Source: Corallococcus sicarius (GTDB lineage Bacteria > Myxococcota > Myxococcia > Myxococcales > Myxococcaceae). Taken from it: a stretch of DNA of 46,804 bases. The notes beneath the pieces were generated by a model that saw only the letters and a list, made by a program, of their open reading frames with translations, searched no databases and was not told the origin of the DNA. The stretch spans positions 1 to 46,804 of the forward strand of contig NZ_RAWG01000036.1 in NCBI RefSeq assembly GCF_003611735.1, in the 5' to 3' direction. Positions 19,736-28,584 of this stretch are shown piece by piece. The translations under genes were made by a program, and so were the position numbers. Position 1 is the stretch's first letter; every line of letters starts with the position of its first letter.

Positions 19736-19767
19736 TGAAACACTGAAACACTGAAACACTGAAACAA
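19736..19767 (+). repeat. 8-bp tandem repeat TGAAACAC, three perfect units plus one variant
   Basis: TGAAACAC occurs at 19736-19743, 19744-19751 and 19752-19759 and is followed by TGAAACAA at 19760-19767. It sits between the stop of paralog B and the end of the convergent nucleotidyltransferase gene. The AT-rich array contrasts with the GC-rich surroundings. Confidence 0.95.
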
Positions 19768-19830
19768 CTCCCGGGGTCCCGTGACGTCGTGCGAACCCCG
19801 GGAGGCCGAAGCGGCCAGCCTGCGCCTCCC

Positions 19831-20520
19831 CTACTCCTCCGATGAGGCCGCGTAGGACGGGGTGGACGGCATCTCCGCCCCGGCGCCGTTGGACGCGCCC
19901 GCGCGCTTGGTCCGCTTGCGCGGCGGCGGGGCCAGCTTCGGCGGCATGCTGAAGACCCGCTCGTAGGCCTCCGGCGTGTTGATGTTCACGATGACGCCCG
20001 GGTCCTTCACGCTCATCCGGCGCGGCTGGAGCACCTGGATGGCCTTCTCCAGGTCCTCGCCCTCCGCCTGGACCAGCTTCTCCGCGGCCTCGCGGGAGAG
20101 CACCAGCGGCCAGCCGATGGCGTTGTCGTACTCCGGCCGCAGGGTCAGGGACCCCGTCCCGCCGCGGTCCATCTCCTTGAGCAGCGACTTGACCGTGTTC
20201 ACTCGCAGCGCGGGCATGTCCACCGGGTGGACCAGCACCACGTCCGCGGCTTCGGCCAGGGCTGTCTCCAGGCCCGCCTTCACCGACGCCAGGACGCCCT
20301 TCTCCCAGTGCTCGCTCGCCACCAGCTCCATGCTGGGATGCTGTTCGCGCACCGCCTCCGCGTCGCTTCCCACCACGCCCAACACCCCACACCCCGCCTT
20401 CCCGAAGGTGGACGCCAGCGACTGAAGGAAGCTCTTGCCCCCCTCATGCTCGATGAGCGCCTTGGGGTGGGACATCCGCCGGGCCTTGCCCGCCGCCAGG
20501 ATGATCGCCACTGCCTTCAT
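19831..20520 (-). CDS. MobA/MocA-like nucleotidyltransferase
   Basis: This 229-residue protein has the NTP-transferase fold of molybdenum-cofactor guanylyl/cytidylyltransferases. The N-terminal signature is IILAAGKARRMSHPKALIEH (residues 6-25), and the metal-binding acidic motif is LVHPVDMPAL. Specificity cannot be settled: GTP would make molybdopterin-guanine dinucleotide, CTP the cytosine form, and related enzymes act on sugar phosphates. The C-terminal 35 residues are a Pro/Lys/Ser-rich tail absent from the family core. ATG 20520 is preceded on its strand by GGAGGAGGC as ribosome binding site. No other molybdenum-cofactor gene is nearby. Confidence 0.8.
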   Translation of the reverse strand: MKAVAIILAAGKARRMSHPKALIEHEGGKSFLQSLASTFGKAGCGVLGVVGSDAEAVREQHPSMELVASEHWEKGVLASVKAGLETALAEAADVVLVHPVDMPALRVNTVKSLLKEMDRGGTGSLTLRPEYDNAIGWPLVLSREAAEKLVQAEGEDLEKAIQVLQPRRMSVKDPGVIVNINTPEAYERVFSMPPKLAPPPRKRTKRAGASNGAGAEMPSTPSYAASSEE

Positions 20521-20759
20521 GACCCGCCTCCTCCGCCCGCGGCGGAAAGCCGTGAGCACCGCTAACAGGCTGTTGACCTCCTTCCGGGATTGCAGCCCGC
20601 CCGCCAGTACGAGTCGTCAGACAGCCGCCAGTCACACGGTGAGGTGTTCGTTGTCGGCGCTTTGTGCAAGGGCGTGTGTCCACCACCTGTCAGCCGGCCT
20701 GCCCTCTGGACTTCCCCCCACCCGTCCGTCGCGCGGCTCCAGCCTTCGCCCTTCAATCA

Positions 20760-21068
20760 TCAGTGCAGCCAACCGCTCGACGCCGCCAGGCGCAGCGGCG
20801 CCACGGGCTCGACGGTCGTTTCTTCCGGCGCGGCGAGCGCCTTGACGGTCAGAATTTCAGCCAGCCGCGCCAGCGGGCGGCGACGCGCCACGCGGTGCAG
20901 CTCGTCCTCGGACACCTCTCCGAGCAGCTCACCCCCACGCCCCTCCACCACGGGCAGCACCTGCACACCGTGGCGGTACATCTGCTGGAGCGCGCCCAGC
21001 ACGGTGTCCTCGGGGAACAGCGTGATGGCGTGGGAGACGAGGTTCAGGAACTCAGGGCTGCGGCACAT
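20760..21068 (-). CDS. Small CBS-domain protein
   Basis: This 102-residue protein consists almost entirely of one CBS motif pair. The pattern AITLFPEDTVLGALQQMYRH then GVQVLPVVEG and GELLGEVSEDELHRV is the usual CBS strand-helix layout. CBS pairs bind adenosyl ligands and regulate partner proteins, but no fused enzyme or channel is present. The second half is short and could hold only an incomplete second CBS unit. ATG 21068 is preceded by GGAGG at a rather long distance (about 13 bases). It lies 95 bases downstream of the small periplasmic protein gene on the same strand, so they may be co-transcribed. Confidence 0.72.
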   Translation of the reverse strand: MCRSPEFLNLVSHAITLFPEDTVLGALQQMYRHGVQVLPVVEGRGGELLGEVSEDELHRVARRRPLARLAEILTVKALAAPEETTVEPVAPLRLAASSGWLH

Positions 21069-21163
21069 GGACACGTTGGGCCTCCGGTGCTCGGCGTTCG
21101 GGCGCCGTGTACCGGCAGGCCTTAGCAATCCGCTTGCCGAAGCCCCGGACCGGATCCGCGGCC

Positions 21164-21703
21164 CTACTTCTTCGCCGCCGGCTTCACCGACTCCACCAGC
21201 TTGCGGAAGCCCTTCTCCGCCCCGTTCACCGTCTTCTCCGGTCCGGTGAGCTTGTAGAAGAGCGCGCCCTCCGGCCCCTCCACGATGGCGCCCCGCAGCT
21301 TGAAGCCCGGCTTGGGCGCGGACGGTCCCATCATCGGGCCACCGCCCGCGTACGTGCCCTTCACCTCCACCGTGGTGACGGGCATTCCGTTCACCTTCTC
21401 CTGCTTCGTCTTCGCGTCCTTCTCCGGATCCACCGGCTTGCCGTCCGGCTTCTGGAACTGCGCCACCCAGCGCTTCACGTTCGCGTCCACCGCGCCGCCC
21501 TGGCCCGCGCCGAAGTAGAAGACGGCCAGCTCCGCGTCCTCCGCGTCGCCCTTCGCCGCCGGCACCTTGTAGGTCGCCGCGCGCATCGCCCGCGCGGGCT
21601 GGGCGGTCCACTCCGGGGGCGCGGTCCACGTCAGGCCCCCGGCCTCCTCCGCGCTCGCGCTCAACGCCACGGTCATCGCCAACACAGTCAGCAGTCGTTT
21701 CAT
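21164..21703 (-). CDS. Small exported protein of unknown function
   Basis: This 179-residue protein has a signal peptide (MKRLLTVLAMTVALSASA) followed by a mature part of about 160 residues. The mature part starts GLTWTAPPEW and contains MRAATYKVP, AELAVFYFGAGQGGAVDANV and a Gly/Met-rich loop (TYAGGGPMMGPS). A C-terminal region matches the idea of a small ligand-binding domain (ALFYKLTGPEKTVNGAEKGF). The layout is consistent, but I do not recognise a named family. Periplasmic or outer-membrane-associated location is inferred from the signal peptide. Start ATG 21703 is fixed by the signal peptide. Confidence 0.7.
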   Translation of the reverse strand: MKRLLTVLAMTVALSASAEEAGGLTWTAPPEWTAQPARAMRAATYKVPAAKGDAEDAELAVFYFGAGQGGAVDANVKRWVAQFQKPDGKPVDPEKDAKTKQEKVNGMPVTTVEVKGTYAGGGPMMGPSAPKPGFKLRGAIVEGPEGALFYKLTGPEKTVNGAEKGFRKLVESVKPAAKK

Positions 21704-21830
21704 GGGCCGGGAGCGTAACCGCGTTCCCGCGCGCCGCGCCGCATTGCGCACGCACGCACCGCGCGAGACGTCCACTCGTACCCGCACGGCGCCACCCCAT
21801 GCCTGACTCGTCGCGTCAATCCCTCTCACT

Positions 21831-21858
21831 TTGTGACGGCCAGAGGGCGTGCTACTCA
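21831..21858 (+). promoter_or_regulatory. Possible promoter of the lipase-FadL operon
   Basis: TTGTGA (21831-21836) and TACTCA (21853-21858) are 16 bases apart, with TGC directly before the -10-like hexamer. The pair lies 46 bases before ATG 21905, which has GGAGGGG as ribosome binding site. Only the pattern supports it. Confidence 0.3.
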
Positions 21859-21904
21859 CTCAATCGTTTCCAGCAGTACACCTTGGCTGGAGGGGAATCC
21901 CACC

Positions 21905-24802
21905 ATGAAGAAATCGCTGTTCCTTGGGGCCATGGCCCTGGGAGCTGTTGCCTGCACGCCCGAGATCGCGCAGGAAGCTCCGAATACGAACGTTGGCCTC
22001 GCGGAGTTCGATCCCACGGGCTCTCCCGCCGTCGTTCCCTCCCCCAATGACCTGGCCATCCGGGATGGCTTGGTGAACGCGCCCATCAACCCGGCCGCGT
22101 CCCCCGCGGAGCAGGAGTTCACGCGCGACTACCTGAACTCGCTCAACGGGTTCCCGACGTCCGCGATTGCCTCCACCAAGGTGCAGGACCTGGATCCGCG
22201 CTCGCTGAGTGAGCGCACGGTGGTGTTCATCGACCTGAAGGCCGGGACGCCCATCGCGACGAAGCCCGTCACGCCGACCATCGCGTACAACGAGACGACG
22301 GACCTCATCAACATCATCCCCCCGGTGGATCCGAACACGGGCCTTCCGGCCTGGCCGAAGGGTGGCCGCTACGCGGTGGCGCTCATCGGCGGTGAGAACG
22401 GCCTGAAGACCAACGGCGGCAACCCGATCATCGGGTCGTCCACGTGGGCCTTCGCCAGCTCCGTGAAGCCGCTGGTCACCTGCGAGGACCTCACCTCGCC
22501 GGACTGCGCCCCGGCCACGGAGATCATCCCCTCCACCAAGACGGAGCCCGCCGAGCGGCTCGCCGCCCAGACCGCCAGCGCCCTGCAGTTGGAGCGGCTG
22601 CGCCGCGGCTACGCGCCCATCATCAAGGGCCTGGTGGACAAGGGCTTCAAGCGCGAGGACGTCGTCCTGCTGTGGACCTTCAGCGTCCTCGACCAGCCGG
22701 AGGCCACCATCAACCTGGCGGCCAACGCGCGGCTGCCCCTCATCGTCCCGTTCCCCAACGACCTGCTGCGCGTGCCGGCCACCGCCACGGCGCCCGCGCG
22801 CCTGAACTTCCCCATCCCGGCGCAGGACGGTCTGCAGAAGCAGCTGTTCACGGGCCTCAACACCCTGGACGGCTTCTCCACCACGGGCCCCACCGTGTCG
22901 GAGAACGGCGACGCGCACGGCGTGCTGGACGGCACGCAGTTCCGCGCGCCGACGGACGCTCCCGCCCCCCGCGTGGACGCGTCCTCGCTCGCTGCGGGCG
23001 TGAAGTTCTTCAAGCTCTCCAACCTGGACAAGGGCACGCAGCCAGACGTGGCGCCCTGCCTGGTGGAGAAGACCGGTGACTGCGGCACCAGCGTAGGCAC
23101 CGCGGGCATCGTCGCCGTGCCCCAGCAGCTGCAGATCCGCCCGAACGCGCCGCTGGATGGCGCCACCCAGTACGGCGCGGTGCTGACCACGGAGCTGAAG
23201 GACACCCAGGGCCGCAGGGTCGCCCCGGCCACGGCCTTCGCGCTGATGCGTCTGGCCAACCCGGTGTTCGCCAACGGCAAGAGCACCATCTCCTCCGTGC
23301 CGGACGGGCTCGCGCAGGCGCTGGAGCCGGTGCGCGCGGCCTACAAGCCCTTCTTCGACGCGCTGGACAAGGCGGGCCTGAAGCGCTCGCAGATCGCCCT
23401 GGGCTGGTCGTTCACCACCCAGAGCACCACGTCCGTCCTCCAGGCGCTCTACACGCTGCCCACCGCGTTCGCGACCCCGACCGCGCCGAACTACGTGGTG
23501 CCCATCACGGATCAGGTGAAGGCGGTGATGGCCAGCCGGTCGTTCCCCAGCGGTAACATTGGCCCCATCTTCGAGGTGCAGGCCAACACGCCGTTCCTGC
23601 TCACGGGCCCCAGCGGCACGCTGAACCCGGGCGAGCCGCGTGCCACCCGCTACCCGTTCATGCTGTTCCTGCCCAAGACGGCGGCGCCCGCCGCGGGCTA
23701 CCCGGTGGCGGTGTTCGGCCATGGTCTCACCAGCAACCGCACCACGGCGGTCATCCTCGCCGACAAGCTGACCGAGGCCGGCTACGCGGTCGCGGCCATG
23801 GACACAGTCTTCCACGGTGAGCGCAGCAACTGCGTGGGCTCCGCGGTGTTCCTCGGCGCGGCGACGGACGACGCCGCGTGCGCGGACCCCGCCAACCAGC
23901 GTTGCGAGAGCGACCCCACGAAGGTCTCCTACGGCCGCTGCGTGGCGCGCACCGAGGCCACCCGGGCAGCCTGTGATGCAACCGTCCGGGGCACCACGCC
24001 CGGGGATGTCTACTGCTCCGCCGTGCACTCGCAGGGCCGCTGCCTCGCGGACAACAAGTGTGAGGGTGGTACCTTCGCGCTTACGGCGGGGGCCCCGACG
24101 ATCTCCGGCTGGAACCTCCTGAACCTGGGCAACCTGTTCGCCACGCGCGACAACTTCCGTCACTCGGTGGTGGACTTCGCCCAGTTCCAGCGCGTGCTGG
24201 CCAGCCCCGAGCTGTCCACGGCGCTCTCGACGACCTTCGGACCGCTGGGCGGCGCCAAGATTGACGCCACCAAGGTGGAGTACGTCGGCCAGAGCCTCGG
24301 CGGCATCCTGGGCACGTTGATCTCCAGCGTGTCCCCGAAGGTGAACCGCACGGTGCTCAACGCCCCGGCTGGCAACCTGACCGGCGTCCTGCTGACCTCC
24401 GAAGCCTTCAGCGGGCCGCGCACCGCGTTCCTCGCTCAGCTGGCCTCCGCGGACATCGACCCGGGCGAGCCGGCGTTCGACACCTTCATCGGCCTGGCGA
24501 ACACCATCCTGGACCCGGCGGATCCCCGCAACTACGCCTACGGCCTGGAGAACACGCCGCTGGCGGGCACGGACCCGAACATCCACCGCGCCCTCATCCA
24601 GTACATCGTGGGTGACACGGTCCTCCCGAACCCGACCACGCTGTCGCTCATCAAGGCGGCCAACCGCGCCAAGGCTCCGCGCACGGTGGCCGAGTACCTG
24701 TTCCCCGCCGAGACCGCGAACCACATCTTCCTGGCCTCCAACGAGACGGCGCAGGACCAGGTCATCTCGTTCCTGAAGACCGGCACCGTGGCGGCGCAGT
24801 AA
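21905..24802 (+). CDS. VolA/Pla-1-like extracellular lipase lipoprotein
   Basis: This 965-residue lipoprotein has a short signal peptide ending GAVAC with lipidated Cys17. The N-terminal half (about 30-560) matches the bacterial virulence-factor lipase N-terminal layout: FDPTGSPAVVPSPNDLAIRDG, then a repeated region with LNSLNGFPTSA and LNTLDGFSTTGPT. The alpha/beta-hydrolase domain follows, with oxyanion segment VFGHGLTSNR (about residue 605), nucleophile elbow GQSLGG with Ser797 and a C-terminal His940 in TANHIFLAS. A Cys-rich insertion (about 640-720) is stabilised by several likely disulfides. In Vibrio, VolA is a surface lysophospholipase encoded beside FadL, and the same pairing is seen here. 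The next gene starts 30 bases downstream and forms an operon. Confidence 0.82.
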   Translation: MKKSLFLGAMALGAVACTPEIAQEAPNTNVGLAEFDPTGSPAVVPSPNDLAIRDGLVNAPINPAASPAEQEFTRDYLNSLNGFPTSAIASTKVQDLDPRSLSERTVVFIDLKAGTPIATKPVTPTIAYNETTDLINIIPPVDPNTGLPAWPKGGRYAVALIGGENGLKTNGGNPIIGSSTWAFASSVKPLVTCEDLTSPDCAPATEIIPSTKTEPAERLAAQTASALQLERLRRGYAPIIKGLVDKGFKREDVVLLWTFSVLDQPEATINLAANARLPLIVPFPNDLLRVPATATAPARLNFPIPAQDGLQKQLFTGLNTLDGFSTTGPTVSENGDAHGVLDGTQFRAPTDAPAPRVDASSLAAGVKFFKLSNLDKGTQPDVAPCLVEKTGDCGTSVGTAGIVAVPQQLQIRPNAPLDGATQYGAVLTTELKDTQGRRVAPATAFALMRLANPVFANGKSTISSVPDGLAQALEPVRAAYKPFFDALDKAGLKRSQIALGWSFTTQSTTSVLQALYTLPTAFATPTAPNYVVPITDQVKAVMASRSFPSGNIGPIFEVQANTPFLLTGPSGTLNPGEPRATRYPFMLFLPKTAAPAAGYPVAVFGHGLTSNRTTAVILADKLTEAGYAVAAMDTVFHGERSNCVGSAVFLGAATDDAACADPANQRCESDPTKVSYGRCVARTEATRAACDATVRGTTPGDVYCSAVHSQGRCLADNKCEGGTFALTAGAPTISGWNLLNLGNLFATRDNFRHSVVDFAQFQRVLASPELSTALSTTFGPLGGAKIDATKVEYVGQSLGGILGTLISSVSPKVNRTVLNAPAGNLTGVLLTSEAFSGPRTAFLAQLASADIDPGEPAFDTFIGLANTILDPADPRNYAYGLENTPLAGTDPNIHRALIQYIVGDTVLPNPTTLSLIKAANRAKAPRTVAEYLFPAETANHIFLASNETAQDQVISFLKTGTVAAQ

Positions 24803-24832
24803 CCGGCCCCCTGAGAGAGGACTCACACACCC

Positions 24833-26026
24833 ATGAAAAAGACACTCTCCCTCGTGGCAATCCTGGCGGCCGGTACGAGCCAGGCCGCGGGTTTCCAGAT
24901 TGACACCCACAGCGCTCGCGCCACCGGCACGGGCGGCGCCGCCACGGCCTGGCTGGAGGACTCCTCCGCCATCTATTACAACGCGGCCAACATCATCGGC
25001 GTGAAGAAGCTGGACATCACGATCGGTGACACGGGCATCCTGCCCAGCATCACCTTCCAGCGGACGGGTGCCCCGGAGGCCGAAGGGCAGAAGACGACCC
25101 TGTCGCCGCCGCCGCACCTGTTCGTCGTGTACAAGCCGTTCGACCGGGCGGCGTTCGGCGTGGGCGTGTTCACGCCCTACGGCGCGCGCAGCCGCTGGGA
25201 AGATGGCTTCAGCGGCCGCTTCCGCGGCTTCGAGTCGTCGCTGGCCACGTACTACATCAACCCCACGTTCGCGTATGAGCTCCACGAGCGCTTCCGCTTC
25301 GGCGTGGGTCTGGACATCGCGCGGGCCACCATCGAGCTGACGCGAGGCCTGAACTTCGTCAACAGCGAGGGCTCGCTCCACCTGGGCGGCGCGGACTGGG
25401 GCTCCGGCTTCAACGTCGGCGTGCAGGCCACGGTGCTGGACAACCTGAAGATGGGCCTGCACTACCGCAGCGCCATCGACATCGAGTTCCAGGGCAAGGC
25501 CGACTTCCAGAACATCCCGGTGGAGTTCCAGAGCCGCCTGAAGGACCAGACGGCCAAGGCGAGCGTCGTGCTGCCGTCCACCGTGACGGCGGGCCTGTCG
25601 TACGCGCCCATCGACCGGCTGATGCTGGCCTTCGACGCGAGCTGGGTGGACTGGTCCACCTTCTCGGCGCTGTCCATCCGCTTCGAGGACCCGGCCATCA
25701 ACAACCCGATTCCCAAGCGCTGGCGCGCCAAGTGGAAGTACTCGCTGGGCGCCGAGTACGGCGTGACGGACGCGCTCCAGGTGCGCGGGGGCCTCGTGTA
25801 CGACCCGTCCCCGAGCCCCGACTACACGCTGACGCCGGACCTGCCGGACGCCAACCGCATCAAGGCCACGGTGGGCCTGGGCTACCAGCTGCGCCCCTTC
25901 CGCGCGGACCTGGGCTACCAGTTCGTCGCGCTGTCGGACAAGCAGAGCACCGCGCCGGGCATGTCCGGCACGTACTCCGGCTCCGCGCACGTCTTCGGCC
26001 TGACGCTGGGCTTCTCTCCGCAGTAG
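24833..26026 (+). CDS. FadL/OmpP1-family outer-membrane transporter
   Basis: This 397-residue protein is a FadL-type beta-barrel for hydrophobic compounds such as fatty acids. The signal peptide ends TSQA, and the mature N-terminus has the family hatch motif AGFQIDTHSARATGTGGAAT with DSSAIYYNAANI following. The barrel strands alternate through GVGVFTPYGARSRW, LATYYINPTFAYEL, LKMGLHYRSAIDIEF to HVFGLTLGFSPQ. Length is close to the family average of 400-450. The gene begins 30 bases after the lipase stop, with GAGAGAGGA as ribosome binding site, so both are probably on one transcript ending at the hairpin 28 bases downstream. Substrate released by the lipase would be a natural ligand; this is inference. 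Confidence 0.92.
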   Translation: MKKTLSLVAILAAGTSQAAGFQIDTHSARATGTGGAATAWLEDSSAIYYNAANIIGVKKLDITIGDTGILPSITFQRTGAPEAEGQKTTLSPPPHLFVVYKPFDRAAFGVGVFTPYGARSRWEDGFSGRFRGFESSLATYYINPTFAYELHERFRFGVGLDIARATIELTRGLNFVNSEGSLHLGGADWGSGFNVGVQATVLDNLKMGLHYRSAIDIEFQGKADFQNIPVEFQSRLKDQTAKASVVLPSTVTAGLSYAPIDRLMLAFDASWVDWSTFSALSIRFEDPAINNPIPKRWRAKWKYSLGAEYGVTDALQVRGGLVYDPSPSPDYTLTPDLPDANRIKATVGLGYQLRPFRADLGYQFVALSDKQSTAPGMSGTYSGSAHVFGLTLGFSPQ

Positions 26027-26053
26027 TCGGCGGACAGTCCTGAAGCACCGGGA

Positions 26054-26096
26054 GCGCCCGGCCTCTTCCATGAGTGGAAGGGCCGGGCGCTTTCCG
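26054..26096 (+). terminator. Rho-independent terminator after the FadL-type gene
   Basis: Arm GCGCCCGGCCTCTTCCA (26054-26070) pairs with TGGAAGGGCCGGGCGC (26075-26090) with one bulged T and the loop TGAG. TTTCCGTTT follows. It precedes the GTG start of the SEC-C gene, which argues against longer upstream starts for that gene. Confidence 0.8.
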
Positions 26097-26111
26097 TTTA
26101 CGGTGCCGGCC

Positions 26112-27410
26112 GTGAGCCCATCCAAGCCCGGCCGCAATGACCCGTGCCCCTGCGGCAGCGGGAAGAAGTACAAGGCCTGTCATGCCGCCGAGGACCGCGC
26201 GAAGGCCGCGCCGCCTCCCGCCGCCCCCGCCCATCCGCTGAAGCAGGACCTGGAGGGCGCCATGGCCCTCCTGGGCGACGCGGACGTGTCCCGCCTGTCC
26301 GCTGCTCTGGAGCACCTGGGCGTGCTCATCGCCGGCACCGGCCCCCTGCCGGGGCTGCGCTACGACGAGAAGGCCTTCAGCGAGCACGTGGGCCAGGCGC
26401 TCGCGAAGCTCGCGGCGCAGGAGGGCCTGGACGCGAGGGAGGCCCGGAACAGCCTGCGGGTGGGCGTGGTGCGGGAGCTGGGCACGCGCGGCTTCCAGGA
26501 GAAGCTGGGCGCGGGGCTGCTCGCGCAGGCGACCCGGAGCGGGCGCACGCCGGAGGAGCGCCGGGCGCTGTGCGTGGGGGCGCTGCTGGCCACCGCGGCG
26601 AAGAAGACGGGGCGGGTGCGGCCGGAGGACAACCCGGTGCTGGACGTGGTGTTCGACGTGCAGTTCCGCGAGTGGAGCCAGAAGCACGCGGAGGTGGTGC
26701 GCAAGTACGAGGCGCTCATCGCCGGCATGGAGCCGGAGGCCCTGACGCCGGAGGCCGCGGAGGCGCTGCGCCAGGCGGAGGCCGGCGAGCTGGACGCGCT
26801 GGTGAAGCACGTGCAGGCGGACCCCGCGCTGGTGGAGCGCATCTCACGCGAGGCGAAGGAGCGCGCGCAGCGGGTGGAGGCGAAGCTGCGCGACCCGGCC
26901 ACGCCGTCCGTCTTCTCCCCGGAGGAGGAGCTGTGGCTCACCTGCGTGCTCTGGGAGCCCCTGCGCGCGATGAAGTCCCCGCCGGCGGACGCGCAAGGCA
27001 GGCGGGAGGTCATCGCGGGGCTCTTGCGCGCGGTGAAGGGCGCAGTGGATCCGGACTTCCTCGAAGGGATGCTGGAGCGGCTGCGCGCGGGCGCGAAGGA
27101 CGCGGCCGCGGACGAGCCCACGCGCGAGTGGCTCACCGACGCGGCCATCGCCTTCGAGGCGGAGCCGGCGCGACTGGTGCTGGCGGCGCTGCTCACCTCG
27201 CGGCAGGAGGCGCGCGGGCGCTCGGCGGAGGAGCTGGTGGCGCTCGCGGACCTGAAGGCCCTGCCCGCGTGGACGCCGGAGCAGTTGGAGCCGTACCGGC
27301 AGCTCCTGGAGAAGGAGGGCCGCACGGGAGGCGCCGAGCGGATCCGCCGCGCGCAGGACTGGCTGCGCGAGCACCCGGTGAAGCTGGACTCGGAAGAGGC
27401 GCCTGGCTAG
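26112..27410 (+). CDS. SEC-C motif protein
   Basis: This 432-residue cytoplasmic protein begins with a SEC-C zinc-binding motif, NDPCPCGSGKKYKACH (about residues 8-23), the element that in SecA binds SecB and phospholipids. The remaining 400 residues are Ala/Glu/Leu/Arg-rich and almost all helical, with repeated motifs such as LAKLAAQEGLDAREA and VERISREAKERAQRVEAKL. No catalytic domain is recognised. GTG 26112 was chosen because the longer ATG at 26070 would lie inside the terminator hairpin. The stop codon abuts that of the convergent CNBD gene (27410/27411). SEC-C motifs occur at the ends of many unrelated proteins, so function remains open. Confidence 0.75.
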   Translation: MSPSKPGRNDPCPCGSGKKYKACHAAEDRAKAAPPPAAPAHPLKQDLEGAMALLGDADVSRLSAALEHLGVLIAGTGPLPGLRYDEKAFSEHVGQALAKLAAQEGLDAREARNSLRVGVVRELGTRGFQEKLGAGLLAQATRSGRTPEERRALCVGALLATAAKKTGRVRPEDNPVLDVVFDVQFREWSQKHAEVVRKYEALIAGMEPEALTPEAAEALRQAEAGELDALVKHVQADPALVERISREAKERAQRVEAKLRDPATPSVFSPEEELWLTCVLWEPLRAMKSPPADAQGRREVIAGLLRAVKGAVDPDFLEGMLERLRAGAKDAAADEPTREWLTDAAIAFEAEPARLVLAALLTSRQEARGRSAEELVALADLKALPAWTPEQLEPYRQLLEKEGRTGGAERIRRAQDWLREHPVKLDSEEAPG

Positions 27411-28415
27411 TCAGACGCGCAGGTCTGCCCCGGACATGGCCTTGGCGGTCTGCTGGAGGCGCTCCGTGCCCATGCGCATCAGCAGGCCCTTGAGGCCGGG
27501 CTGGCTGAGCAGGTGCCGCTCGAAGGCGGCGCGCTCCAGGCGCAGCACCACGCAGTCCGTCCGCGTGCGCACCGTCGCGGACACGGGCTTGTCCAAGAGC
27601 AGGGAGATTTCGCCGAACACGTCGCCCTCGCGCAGGTCAGGCAGCGCCACGGTGCGGCCCGGGGGCTGCTCCAGCGACAGCTGACACTGGCCTCGCAGCA
27701 ACAGGTAGAAGGCGTCCCCCGGCTGGCCCTGCGTGAGCAGCACCTGTCCCGCCGGGATGGGGCGCAGGTCGAACTCGCGCGACATGGTCTGCTTCAGTTC
27801 GGGTGACAGCTTGCTGAACAGGGGGCTGGTCCGCAGCAGGTTCTCCACCAGCCGGCGCTGGTAGAAGGTATGCACCGCGAGGTCCACCTCCGGGTGCGCC
27901 GCGATGACGCGGGCCAGGTGCGCGCGCTTGAACTCCAGCAGCACGGTGCGCTCCGGCACCTCCACGCTCGCGAGCCTGGGGCCCTCCGACACCAGCGCCA
28001 CGAACGCCTCGCGCCCCAGCCACGACAGGATGGGCACGCCGGCTTCGGGGCCCTCGGGTACCAGGGCGAAGGACGGGGCGGGGGCGCCGGGAGGCCGCGC
28101 GAAGCGCTCCGCCAAGGTGCGCACCGTCTGGGGCCGCGAGCCCCGGAGGCCCCGGGAGAGCACGGTGGCGGCCACCGCGCGCAGCAGGTCCCCGGCGCGG
28201 GTCCAGGCGAGCGCCGCGTCGTCGTAAGCCCGCGCGGCTTCGGGGGTGCGCTCCAGCCACTCGAGCAGCTCGGCGACGCGCTGGTGACCTTCCGGGTCAC
28301 CCGGTTCGGCGCGCAGGGCCTCCTGGTAGCCGGCGAGCGCCGCTTCCAATTGCCCCTTCGAGGCCAGGGCCGCTGCCTGCGCCTTGAGGGACCGCGCCTG
28401 TGGGATTTCCGCCAT
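27411..28415 (-). CDS. TPR plus cyclic-nucleotide-binding-domain protein (A)
   Basis: This 334-residue protein starts with a TPR-like helical region (about 8-80: LKAQAAALASKGQLEAALAG). A degenerate half-domain follows (about 115-190), and then a complete CNBD fold (about 195-315: FSKLSPELKQTMSREFDLRP to FGEISLLLDKPVSATVRTRT). In the phosphate-binding cassette the Arg that holds the cyclic phosphate is Val278 (PVSA in place of PRSA), so binding of cAMP or cGMP in the usual way is doubtful. No DNA-binding or enzyme domain is present. A similar TPR+CNBD protein lies at 43681-44859. Start ATG 28415 precedes the first TPR helix. Its stop is adjacent to that of the SEC-C gene. Confidence 0.8.
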   Translation of the reverse strand: MAEIPQARSLKAQAAALASKGQLEAALAGYQEALRAEPGDPEGHQRVAELLEWLERTPEAARAYDDAALAWTRAGDLLRAVAATVLSRGLRGSRPQTVRTLAERFARPPGAPAPSFALVPEGPEAGVPILSWLGREAFVALVSEGPRLASVEVPERTVLLEFKRAHLARVIAAHPEVDLAVHTFYQRRLVENLLRTSPLFSKLSPELKQTMSREFDLRPIPAGQVLLTQGQPGDAFYLLLRGQCQLSLEQPPGRTVALPDLREGDVFGEISLLLDKPVSATVRTRTDCVVLRLERAAFERHLLSQPGLKGLLMRMGTERLQQTAKAMSGADLRV

Positions 28416-28584
28416 GCCTGCCCTCTGTAGCCCAGGTGCGTGGCGCGCGCACGCGCCCGGCGGTCCCGCCGAGGTGTCGGTGGACACCACCTGCCAGGGG
28501 GGGCCCTTGTCACGTCAGGAATGACTTCGGGTGATGATGCCCGGCGGGGGGCCACGCCCGCGCCCGTGCGAGGAGGGGGGAAGC

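Noticed and set aside
21860..26173. Open reading frame of about 1437 codons on the minus strand opposite the lipase and FadL-type genes
   Set aside because: It is rich in Arg, Gly, His and Val with no domains, as expected for the antisense frame of GC-rich genes; the plus-strand genes have signal peptides, catalytic residues and ribosome binding sites.
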